Origin: an uncultured Ruminococcus sp. | Lineage (GTDB): Bacteria; Bacillota; Clostridia; Oscillospirales; CAG-272 | Direction of reading: 5' to 3' | Assembly (NCBI GenBank): GCA_902783755.1 | Contig: CACZSC010000184.1 | Coordinates: 1 to 16,762 of the forward strand | Length of the DNA stretch: 16,762 nt | Part shown: in pieces, positions 1-8,800 of the stretch | How positions within the stretch are numbered: position 1 is the first letter of the stretch | Layout of the letters: each line of letters starts with the position of its first letter | Program-made: the position numbers and the translations under genes | The notes under the pieces: generated by a model | Database searches by the model: none | Told to the model about the DNA's origin: nothing | The model's input: only the letters and a program-made list of their open reading frames with translations

Positions 1-3000
1 GCTGTCACGGCGTTGCCGGGCATCTGGAACGTGATGGTCTTCTGTGTCGGGTCGGATACAGAGACGCCTGTGAGAGTCCAGCCACTGAATATGTACCCGA
101 CGGCCGGGCTTGCGGTCAGCTCGACGGTCTCGCCGGCAGCGTATGTGCCGCCGCCGCTTGCGGTACCGCCTGTGGTGTATGTCACGCTGACGTCGTTCCC
201 GTCAAGACCCAGGGCCAGGACGGATGAGAGGTAAGCGCCTGTCGATACTTCATATTTGGCTTCGATGAAACCTCTTGAGAACGGATCGCAGTTCAGGATG
301 CCTGAAGGATCCACTGTAATGTCTCCCTCAGCTGTAAATGCGTTCCAGCGTACGAGATCAGGATCCAGGGCGAACTGTGCGCCTCCTGAGGTCACGGCCA
401 TCAGGGTCAGCTGCATGTCGTTGACGCCGGTCTCGGTTGAGATGCCGCCGTCGGAAGGCACGCTGTTGCCGGCCTTTATGACTATATCTGTCATGGTGCC
501 GAGTCCGGGATGGCTCACCTGGATCTCAGCCGGTGCCGTGGAGTTGCCGTTGGCGTCCACTGCCCAGATGCTGAGGGTGTGGACAGCTGCGTCGTTATAT
601 CCGGGGATGGACACTGTCTGTGTGAACAGGTCGTCCGTGTCGGTCACGGGCGTGAAGCTCGTAGCGGCTGCTCCGTCGATGCTCACCCATACCGTTGCCC
701 CGGGATCGGTGATACCGGTGATAGTAACGGTGCCGTCGCTGTTGAACGGGCTTCCGCTGAGAGGACTGCTGAGGAGCAGCCTCGGCGGTGTGGTATCCAC
801 ATTGAATGAATACTCAGCCGCGAAGCCGTCGCCGTCGTCAGCCTTTCCTGTGATGGTGAGCTGGTGTCCGCCTTCCGTCAGTCCGGTGAGGGCTATAGCA
901 GCCGACGTGCCGGTGAAGGTTCCCATAGGCAGGCTCGAAGCATCATCGGGCTTGGTGGAATTCCAGAGTTTGTTTCCGTCGAGTGTCCATGTGCCGGTCA
1001 CGTTCTCGCTGAACGTTGCGGTGAATGTAAGGTCACTTCCCGTGAATGTCGGGGTCTCGTCGGTGTCAGACATGTCGGCGATGCTCTTCAGTACTTCAGT
1101 GCCCTTCTTCAGGGTGACATCCGGCGTCTCTGCATGAGGCATGCCTGAGGTGTCCGTGTAGACGTATTCGTCTCCGAGCAGGGCCATATCATTTCCGTCG
1201 TAATCCTGGACCACGTTGTACGGAGTCACTGTCAGACGGTAATGCTTTCCTTCTTCCAGGCCTACGGTCACTCTCTCGGTCTCGGAACTGGGATCTTCCG
1301 GATCCTGGCGGGTCGTCATGGTGTATACGCCGCCGACCTCGAATGTGGTGGCTCCGGATTCAGCCTTGTCGAAGAGCATATCCGCGAACTGGGTGGGCGT
1401 GCCGTCTTCATTGTATACGGATACTACATAACCCTTAGTATTGGCGTCGGTCGTTGCCGGCACCGTCACCTGGTACTTGTAGTCTCCGGCGTGGGTCACT
1501 GCGGGAGTGCCTATGGCGGCGGGGGAATTCGGGTTGGTATAGTGGAAGGTGCTGCTGCTCCATACCACTCCGTTGATCTGCTCATCCTTGCTGTACACAG
1601 CGCGGAGATAGTAGTCTCCGGTGGGCAGATCTGCCGGGATCTCAACCTCGGCGGGGTTGTAGTACGGAGAGACCGAATCGAGCGGTATACCCTTTTCAAG
1701 GGGATCGCTGTTGGTCTCGGTCAGATAGAGGGAGATGTTGTCGAGGTCGTAGGTGTTGATGCCAGTCCACGACACGTCGAATATAGGGTCTCCCCAGTAA
1801 TCGGTCCCTTCAGCAATGCTCACGGAATCGAGTTTCGGAAGCGCGTGTACGTTGTACAGCACCACGTCCGCTTCGGATGTTCCGGTGGAGAGGTACCAGT
1901 CCTCGCCGAACTGGGAATCGCTCGTAAGAGTGAATCCGAAGGTGCCGAGTCCCGTGTCGCTGTTGTATGTGATGTTCGCGTTCGCGTTTGCGTTTGCTGC
2001 GATGATCGGGGCGATCTCAGCCTCGTAGGCTTCGTCCGTCTCGCTGTCGGTCTGCTTGCGCACGATCTGGGCGAATGTCAGTGGCAGGGCGGTCCCTGTG
2101 TTGTCATCCTTGGAGTTTACCCAGAAACTCTGTGCCTTGGCTTTTGCATCATCCAGGCTGGTTGCCGGGAAGTTGACCTGCACTATGGTCGACGCATTGT
2201 CAGAATCATATGTTCCAAGGTTGAACTTGTGCTTGGTCTTGTCCGCTGTGGACCAGACGCCTCTCTCGCCTGAAGCCAGGAGCTTCAGATCGCCGTCGGA
2301 CAGGATCTGGGCGCCTTCCGGCGGATCCAGGTTGGTTCCGATGTGCGCATAGAGGTAGCGGTCTTCCTTCTCGTCATAGGCAATCGGGATGTCTTCGCTC
2401 CTGCCGTCATATCCTTCGAGCTTCAGAAGGGAAGGATAGCTGGGCTGGGCGTAGTTGCCGCCCGTTCCGAAGTGGACGCCGCTCTCGCCCCAGAAGTAGG
2501 TGATGCCGAGAGTTATCTTGAGCACTTCGAGAGCGCCCCAGATCTTTTCGGTACCGATACCGATGTCAGCTCCGATGAGGGTCATTCCGCCTACCAGGGG
2601 AACTGATTCCGGGACGCACAGACGCGCCCGGGCGAACATCTCGAATACCCATTTGTTGGATGACTTCTGGTCCAGGACGATGTATCCGTTGCCGCAGATG
2701 GTCTTTTCGAACATGTCCACGTAAATGGTGGCCTGGAGTTTCACCTTGGGATACCACTGGAGCCCCAGAGTCACGCTCTTCAGGACCGTGATGGTCTCAA
2801 GGATCTTGATGTCCGTAGCCGAGAAGCTGATGCCGGTCAGTGAAAGCTCCAGCTTGCACATGCCGTCCAGGATCTGGACTATGCTGAAGCTTGCCGCCAG
2901 GATTAGTTTCAGCGGCGGAAGTCCGGACGTCATGAAGATCGTATCGTAGATATTTGAGATACCGCCTCCTGCTCCGGTCAGCCATACGACGCCTGCGCAG

Positions 3001-5876
3001 TCCAGATTGACGCCCGGCTTGAATCCGCCCATGAAGAAGTAGATCTCGTCGGGGATCGGGATATTGTCCTTGCTCTTGAAGCTCAGCTTGGCTTCGAGCT
3101 TGAAGCTTGTGAGCTTCATTGAACCTTCAAGGCTGAAGGCCCAGTCGTTGATTGTGTTGATCGAGAGCTTGCCGGAGATGCTGGGCAGTCCCTCTATCAT
3201 GTTCTTGATGGCGACCTCCACCGTGAAGTTGAGGCCTATGAACCCTTCGCCGCATCCGAAGAGGATGTCGGGGACCATGACGGAGGCTTTGACTCCCTTG
3301 TCCTTCTCACCGGATTTGTCTTCATCGTTCATATCGATGTTGGTGAGCTTCTCAAATCTGGAGCCGTGGTAGGCGTACTGGTATATGCTGGCGCCTCTCC
3401 AGTCGGTCCACAGTTCCTTCATCCTTCCGAAGTAGCTGGCGGTCCCCTCGTCCGTGTCGTCATCATCCGGGGATCTCATGAAGCTCAGGCTCAGTGATGC
3501 GGAGAATCCGATCACGCGGCCTATCTCCTTGTCGCCGTCCTTCATGACTCCGAACTGGCCGTACGCCAGCTTGAAGATCATGCCTGCGAGCGTCTGCGCG
3601 TAGCCGTAGACGTTCGGCCAGATCAGGGTGATTGGATCTGCTGTTGAGTTCTTGTTGGTGCGGTTGCCGTTCTTGTCATATGTGATCAGCGAGAAATCAT
3701 CGCCCTGCTCGAGTTTGGTAAGGGCCGCTTTGCCGGTCCATACCGAGGAGCGTTCCACGCTGGTATACAGGTCGCCGTCGAATTCGCACAGGATGGCGGA
3801 CTCTTTTGCGAAGGCCTCGCCTTTGGCGTAGTCCTCATAGTATACCGACATGGTGCCGCCCTCGAAGTCGAGACAGTTGTTGATCGTTATCGTGTTGTCG
3901 ACATGGGTCTCACGCGTGCTGCTGTCAACGGTCTTCTTGCTGACCGCGGTGTAGTACCGGTAACCGGTCACGGCTCCGGTGCTGTCGGTTATCTTGTAGC
4001 GTTTGTCTCCGACGAACGCGCCGCGGAACACGAGAAGGATCTCCTTGTAGGTCTCGCCGGCATACGGGCCTTCCTTGGCTGCGAATTTCTGGAAGTCCGC
4101 CTCGTCCTTGAACGCCAGCAGTGAGTACCTCACGGGATTGTCCGTTGATGCGAATACTCCGTATTTGACTGCGGCAAGGACGCCGTAGCTGTCGTTTCGG
4201 TATTTCGGGTCGTCGGAAACGGAGAACTTCAGTACTTCTGCGGTCTGGGTCTTGAATTCCTTCGTGACTATGTTCTGTGAGACCGCATCGTCTGTCCATC
4301 TCAGTTCTATCCTGCAGGGACCCACAGGCAACTTGACGGTGTCGTCGAGGACCAGATCCGCTACGCCGTCGCTGAACGTTATCAGGTTCGTGGGGATCTT
4401 GGCCTCCTTCTTGCCGTCCTCAGTGACTGCATACACCTCGCACTTGCCGGAGAGGAGCGCGTTCTCGAAAAGATCCGCCCTCGCGGCTGCGGCATACAGA
4501 TGCCGTGTTCCCTCGGAATATACTATCTTCGGGCTCATGGAGTTGAAGTGCACTACCGGGACGTTTCCGTCGGCGCCGGGTATCAGGATATAAATGACCT
4601 TCTGCCCCAGCAGATTTTCCTGTACGAGCTCCCCGTTGCTGGTGTTGTTGTACACCGACACCGTGATACGCTCGTAGGAAGCTTCAGCCTGGAGCGCTGC
4701 CTGGAAGTATACCGTCTTCTCGATGCTGCTGTTCTGAAGGAAATTCCTGTATGAGATCGTCAGCGGGTCTATGCTGTCGTATTCCAGGCCCGCAACAGCC
4801 TCACCGTTCTCGTTCAGGGGACGCAGCCCGGAAGTACTGGAGATTGCCATCAGGACGTTTGAGAAATCCTGTGACGTGTCGCTGACGTAGTTCTCGGCGC
4901 TGATGCGTACCGCGAAGTCCGCGGAGCCGATCATGCCGGCTTCCTTGACGAAGGCGGTCTTGTCGGCAGTGAGGTTCAGTCTCATGGGTGAGGTGGTGTT
5001 CACTGCCACGCTCTGGCTTATGTCCACCTTCGCGTTCGAGTACACGCCGTAGTACAGCGTCACGGGACTGCTGGTGTTCATTTCATAGTACAGAGCGCAG
5101 GCGGAGTCCGCCGTCAGATATTCGTTTATAGTATTGGTGAAATTCAGCGTGGTGTTCGGTGCGAAGTTGAACAGGGTGGATGACAGGTTGTTCCAGTGTC
5201 CTATGGAGACCTGGTACGGCGTGGATATCATCCGTGCCACCACCGCCGGATCGGCGATGTCGTCCACCGCGTAGAACGCGCTTATCTCGAGCGGATCCGT
5301 GAGGGTCTGCTCGGTCTGGAGAGTGCTGACCAGGGTCCCGCCGTTGATCTGGTAATAGGCGTAATCCTGGCTGCCGAGGCATGTGTCTAGCAGGACGCGG
5401 GCCTTAACAGGCTCGCTGGTCCCGCTGTATGCCAGGCTGATGGAGACCATGCCGTGTTCGTCGGCGTTCTCCGTGGCGAGAGTCAGGGTCTCGGTGAAGG
5501 TTATCCCGTCCACACCCCAGGTGGCCGTGATGTTCTCACCGTTCTTGCTGACATTGACTCCGGTGGACGTGGGGTACGTGCCGCCGAATATGTAGTCCTT
5601 TGCCGAACCGCCTTCTCCCACGCGGAACGATACGAACGAAGTATCATACTGTCCGTTGTGGTACAGGAGGTTCTTGTTGTTGTCGGATTTCTTGAGCCGG
5701 TTTCCTTCCACGGTGGAAATGAGGAAGCCGCCGTTTTCTCTTGAAACATCAACCTTGATGTATCCGTCGTCCAGGGAGTATACCGGCACTACTGCCGAGA
5801 ACACGCTTGCCGGAACGATCGGCAGGATGAGCGCAAGACAGAGGAAGAAGCTCAGTAAACGTTTCGTTGCTTTCAT
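1..5876 (-). CDS. Giant secreted multi-domain protein with Ig/Fn3-like modules and InlB B-like repeat (C-terminus beyond window)
   Basis: An open frame of 1958 codons runs off the left edge without a stop. The ATG at 5876-5874 was chosen because AGGAGGTGA ends five bases before it and a signal peptide follows (KATKR, then a hydrophobic core at residues 7-27), so the product is exported. Residues about 30-290 form a beta-rich N-terminal domain with a DTCLG motif at 164-168. Residues about 860-1140 are a glycine-rich, alternately hydrophobic block with no TM-helix pattern and no family I can name. An (Ala-Asn)4 run lies at about 1294-1301. Fn3-like modules follow at about 1350-1560, then Ig-like modules at about 1580-1785 (TPP start, DANGN end), a BIG2-like stretch at about 1785-1890, and an InlB B-type repeat from about 1895 (GGTY.AGE, GY.FSGW, F.MPGNAVT). 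Such repeats are usual in Gram-positive surface adhesins, so more repeats and perhaps an anchor may lie beyond the edge. It starts 13 bases after the upstream giant gene. The substrate or partner is unknown. Confidence 0.93.
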   Translation of the reverse strand, partial: MKATKRLLSFFLCLALILPIVPASVFSAVVPVYSLDDGYIKVDVSRENGGFLISTVEGNRLKKSDNNKNLLYHNGQYDTSFVSFRVGEGGSAKDYIFGGTYPTSTGVNVSKNGENITATWGVDGITFTETLTLATENADEHGMVSISLAYSGTSEPVKARVLLDTCLGSQDYAYYQINGGTLVSTLQTEQTLTDPLEISAFYAVDDIADPAVVARMISTPYQVSIGHWNNLSSTLFNFAPNTTLNFTNTINEYLTADSACALYYEMNTSSPVTLYYGVYSNAKVDISQSVAVNTTSPMRLNLTADKTAFVKEAGMIGSADFAVRISAENYVSDTSQDFSNVLMAISSTSGLRPLNENGEAVAGLEYDSIDPLTISYRNFLQNSSIEKTVYFQAALQAEASYERITVSVYNNTSNGELVQENLLGQKVIYILIPGADGNVPVVHFNSMSPKIVYSEGTRHLYAAAARADLFENALLSGKCEVYAVTEDGKKEAKIPTNLITFSDGVADLVLDDTVKLPVGPCRIELRWTDDAVSQNIVTKEFKTQTAEVLKFSVSDDPKYRNDSYGVLAAVKYGVFASTDNPVRYSLLAFKDEADFQKFAAKEGPYAGETYKEILLVFRGAFVGDKRYKITDSTGAVTGYRYYTAVSKKTVDSSTRETHVDNTITINNCLDFEGGTMSVYYEDYAKGEAFAKESAILCEFDGDLYTSVERSSVWTGKAALTKLEQGDDFSLITYDKNGNRTNKNSTADPITLIWPNVYGYAQTLAGMIFKLAYGQFGVMKDGDKEIGRVIGFSASLSLSFMRSPDDDDTDEGTASYFGRMKELWTDWRGASIYQYAYHGSRFEKLTNIDMNDEDKSGEKDKGVKASVMVPDILFGCGEGFIGLNFTVEVAIKNMIEGLPSISGKLSINTINDWAFSLEGSMKLTSFKLEAKLSFKSKDNIPIPDEIYFFMGGFKPGVNLDCAGVVWLTGAGGGISNIYDTIFMTSGLPPLKLILAASFSIVQILDGMCKLELSLTGISFSATDIKILETITVLKSVTLGLQWYPKVKLQATIYVDMFEKTICGNGYIVLDQKSSNKWVFEMFARARLCVPESVPLVGGMTLIGADIGIGTEKIWGALEVLKITLGITYFWGESGVHFGTGGNYAQPSYPSLLKLEGYDGRSEDIPIAYDEKEDRYLYAHIGTNLDPPEGAQILSDGDLKLLASGERGVWSTADKTKHKFNLGTYDSDNASTIVQVNFPATSLDDAKAKAQSFWVNSKDDNTGTALPLTFAQIVRKQTDSETDEAYEAEIAPIIAANANANANITYNSDTGLGTFGFTLTSDSQFGEDWYLSTGTSEADVVLYNVHALPKLDSVSIAEGTDYWGDPIFDVSWTGINTYDLDNISLYLTETNSDPLEKGIPLDSVSPYYNPAEVEIPADLPTGDYYLRAVYSKDEQINGVVWSSSTFHYTNPNSPAAIGTPAVTHAGDYKYQVTVPATTDANTKGYVVSVYNEDGTPTQFADMLFDKAESGATTFEVGGVYTMTTRQDPEDPSSETERVTVGLEEGKHYRLTVTPYNVVQDYDGNDMALLGDEYVYTDTSGMPHAETPDVTLKKGTEVLKSIADMSDTDETPTFTGSDLTFTATFSENVTGTWTLDGNKLWNSTKPDDASSLPMGTFTGTSAAIALTGLTEGGHQLTITGKADDGDGFAAEYSFNVDTTPPRLLLSSPLSGSPFNSDGTVTITGITDPGATVWVSIDGAAATSFTPVTDTDDLFTQTVSIPGYNDAAVHTLSIWAVDANGNSTAPAEIQVSHPGLGTMTDIVIKAGNSVPSDGGISTETGVNDMQLTLMAVTSGGAQFALDPDLVRWNAFTAEGDITVDPSGILNCDPFSRGFIEAKYEVSTGAYLSSVLALGLDGNDVSVTYTTGGTASGGGTYAAGETVELTASPAVGYIFSGWTLTGVSVSDPTQKTITFQMPGNAVT

Positions 5877-5881
5877 TTTCG

Positions 5882-5890
5882 TCACCTCCT
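5882..5890 (-). promoter_or_regulatory. Ribosome binding site of the second giant gene, abutting the stop of the first
   Basis: The minus strand reads AGGAGGTGA here, a near-perfect anti-16S match, with GGAGG eight bases before the ATG. Its first A is also the last base of the TGA stop of the upstream gene (5892-5890). A ribosome finishing the first giant protein therefore covers the start signal of the second, which suggests termination-reinitiation and a fixed ratio of the two products. No terminator could fit in the 13-base gap. Confidence 0.9.
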
Positions 5891-8800
5891 CATTTCTCAA
5901 TGTATACAATCGTGATGTAGCTTACACGGGACTGCGTCAGTATGTACAGCGTGTAGAACCCTTCGCCGGTCAGATCGAACGTTCCGTCAACGTTCACGCC
6001 TATGCTGTCGTTTACGTATTTCATCTGTCCGACGGTCCAGATGCCTCTGATGAGCTTGATCTTGTAGGGCTCATTTGCGATGCCAAGGTTTCCGACTTCC
6101 AGAGTGTGGGTGCCGGCCTTCATGCCCACGGTGCCGTTGTAGTCCGTGAGCTTGCCGTCGATCTTGATCTCGGGAAGCAACTTGCTCACTACCCGCACAT
6201 AACGTGTTGCGGTGCCTTCATGTCCCGTGGAATCAGTGACCGTGTACGGCACCTCGTAGATACCTGCGTTTCCGAGGTCCACGCCCGAGATGTCATAAGT
6301 AAGAGTGCCTGTCAGGGTGGCGAGGCTGTCCACGTTGTCCCAGAGGAATATGGTATCGGGATCGTAATTCAGCAGCGCTCTCAGCTCCGTCTCTGAGCTG
6401 TCCTCGCGCAGCGACACTGTGCTCGTCGCGAAGCGGACCGTGGGAAGCGTGAGGTCGATGCTGCTTATGGAGAACGTCAGCGACGTCTCGTTTCCTGCCG
6501 TATCCGTTACAGTCACGGAGTAGTTTCCGTTGACCTTAACTGTGAGCGGCACTTTATAGTACTTGACGCCGTCTGTTCCGGTCTCCTCGGTCATGGTGCC
6601 TATGGCCACGTTCGTTGTGTCGTCGACTCTGACTGAGTCTATGCCGCTCTTTTCGTCGATGCGGACGTTCACCGTGATCGGGTTGGCGGTGTAATGAGGC
6701 AGGCTGTCCTCATCGATGATGCTGATCACCGGAGCCGCGCTGTCGACGACGGTCTGATAGTCGACAGGAGGTGAGATCTGTAATTCGTTAGGCCGTGAAC
6801 CGTGCATGTTGTTTCCGGCCTTGTCCATCGCCACTGCTGTGTATTCACGGTTCTCGTAGGAGATGTACGAGAAGACTTCGCCCTTTCGGATGAGTTTGGT
6901 CGGATCGGCGAAATCACCGTTTACGAGATATGTGTCCTCGTTGAATTTCAGCTCGACTTCGAATCCGTACGGAACGGGATACGGATCGCCGTTGTCTTTC
7001 AGACGGTATAGGTAATCTATATTACCGTCTTCTATATCCGGCGGCATCGTGTCTACCGCACCGGGACTTACATGGAGGATGCAGCTGCGGTCAGCTCCGT
7101 TGGGAGCCGTGATGATGACTTCGGCATCCAGAGCCACGGGTACCAGTACCCAGTTGCCGGTTCCGTCGTCCACGTACGTATAGCTGTCGGTGAAGTAGAC
7201 GTCCACCGTCCAGTCGGTCTTGTTATAGTGTACGAGGTACGCTCCGTTGATATCCTCTACATCAGTGTACCCGTATTGCGAATTGGTTGCGGTCACGGTG
7301 CCGCTCACCGCGGAGATGGGCTTGGAGCTTGTGATGTGGGCTATGATGCTGGTGTTGACCGGGCCCGTGGTGGGCGAGGTCTCGTCCAGATCACCTGTCA
7401 CGGTGCTCTTGAAGCACGGCGTCCAGGTGACCGTGAGCTCTGTCGCGGTCTCGTCGATGCTGCTTACCGTGAAGTACTTATAAGTAGTGTTGCCGACCGC
7501 ATCCGCCGCTGTGACGCGAACGCCGTCGCCGGTGGTGTTCTTCGTGAAGCGGATCTTATACGGATATTCAGCGCTGTTCGCGCCTGTGTTGGCTTCCACG
7601 CCTTCGCCTGTTACCGTGAGGTACTCGCCGTAGGAGTGGTCGTCCGTTACCTTGAAGTATATCGTGGCTTCGTACATGTTGGTCTGTTCAGGCTCGGTGG
7701 CTGTGATCACCGGTGCCGCGCTGTCGAGGCGGAGCCAGCTCTTGCTGATCCTGATGGAGCTGAAGTTGCCGCTTTCGTCCACAGCAGCGATCCAGAACTC
7801 GCTTGCGGTGATCTCGGGAGTGATCAGTACGCTGTTGCCTTCAAGAGCGACTCCGGCGATGGCCGCGTTCTCTGTAGTGTAGGTGAGAGACGTAGGTTCT
7901 GATGAGCAGAGCACCAGTTTCCATCTGGAATCGTCATAGACGTTCAGTACGAGATCATATCCTCCGGCCCATCCTGTCCTGTTCTCACTGAAGGCTTCTT
8001 CGATCTGAGCCTCCGTGAAGCTGCCGGTGACCGTATCGCCCTGCTTGAAGGACGGCCCGATCTGCTTCCAGATCGAAACGGTCCTGATGACCGGAGCGAT
8101 CGTGTCAACTACAGGTTCTTCCGGCGGAACGAGTGTGATGCCGTAATCCGAGAGCCTTCCTCTTATATAGAAGTCCGCGTCGGTAACGTCGTCGTGGTAG
8201 ATGAACTCGAAACTGTCGTCGTCACCCGGGTGGAACGTCTTGCTCGTATCCGTGTTATCCTTAGGCGTCGTTTCGCGGTCGGTGCTGTACGAGATGGTCA
8301 CAGCGTCATGTCTCTCGCCGGTGGGTTGCTCGGGTGAGCCCGCGACGAACTCTTCCATTATGTCATGGAAGAACAGCCTTATGGTCTCTTCCGGTCCCCC
8401 GGTAACCACGTTGCGCACGTGGATGATCAGCTGGTCGGATTCGTTTCTGACGGTCATGTTGTTTGCATATGCCACCCAGTAGCCGCCGGTGCCGCGGTAG
8501 TTGTATACCATGTAGTCGCCGTTTTCGGTTATATCAAGGGAAGCGTCCCATGAACTGTGGATTTCCGGGATGTCTTCAGGATCGTCATTCATCTTGAACA
8601 GAATGAGCTTGTCTGTTCCGATCTCGCTGACCTTGATCGTGAAGGGCTCCGTAGTATATGCGGTCTCGCCTATCTCAAGGTCGAATCCGTAATCACCGAA
8701 GACATCGGTCAGGGTGATCTCCTCTTCATAGCTGTTGCCGAATACGTCGTAATACGAGAGGGTCCATGTCCCGTCTTTCCAGATCGGGAAGGAATCGGCC

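Noticed and set aside
256..1137. A 293-codon plus-strand frame, Ser/Val/Pro-rich
   Set aside because: It is antisense to the Ig-like and BIG2-like modules of the second giant gene. Its composition is typical of a shadow, and I see no supporting gene features.
1242..2273. A 343-codon open frame on the plus strand
   Set aside because: It is the in-register antisense shadow of the second giant gene, whose minus-strand translation continues through here with Fn3-like modules.
5890..5920. A sorting signal or membrane tail at the end of the 2775-residue protein
   Set aside because: The last residues read SYITIVYIEK with no LPXTG motif, no 15-20 residue hydrophobic helix and no basic tail. They look like a final beta strand.
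5656..6396. A 246-codon plus-strand frame spanning the junction of the two giant genes
   Set aside because: It overlaps both well-supported minus-strand genes and their ribosome binding site, and has no recognisable content.
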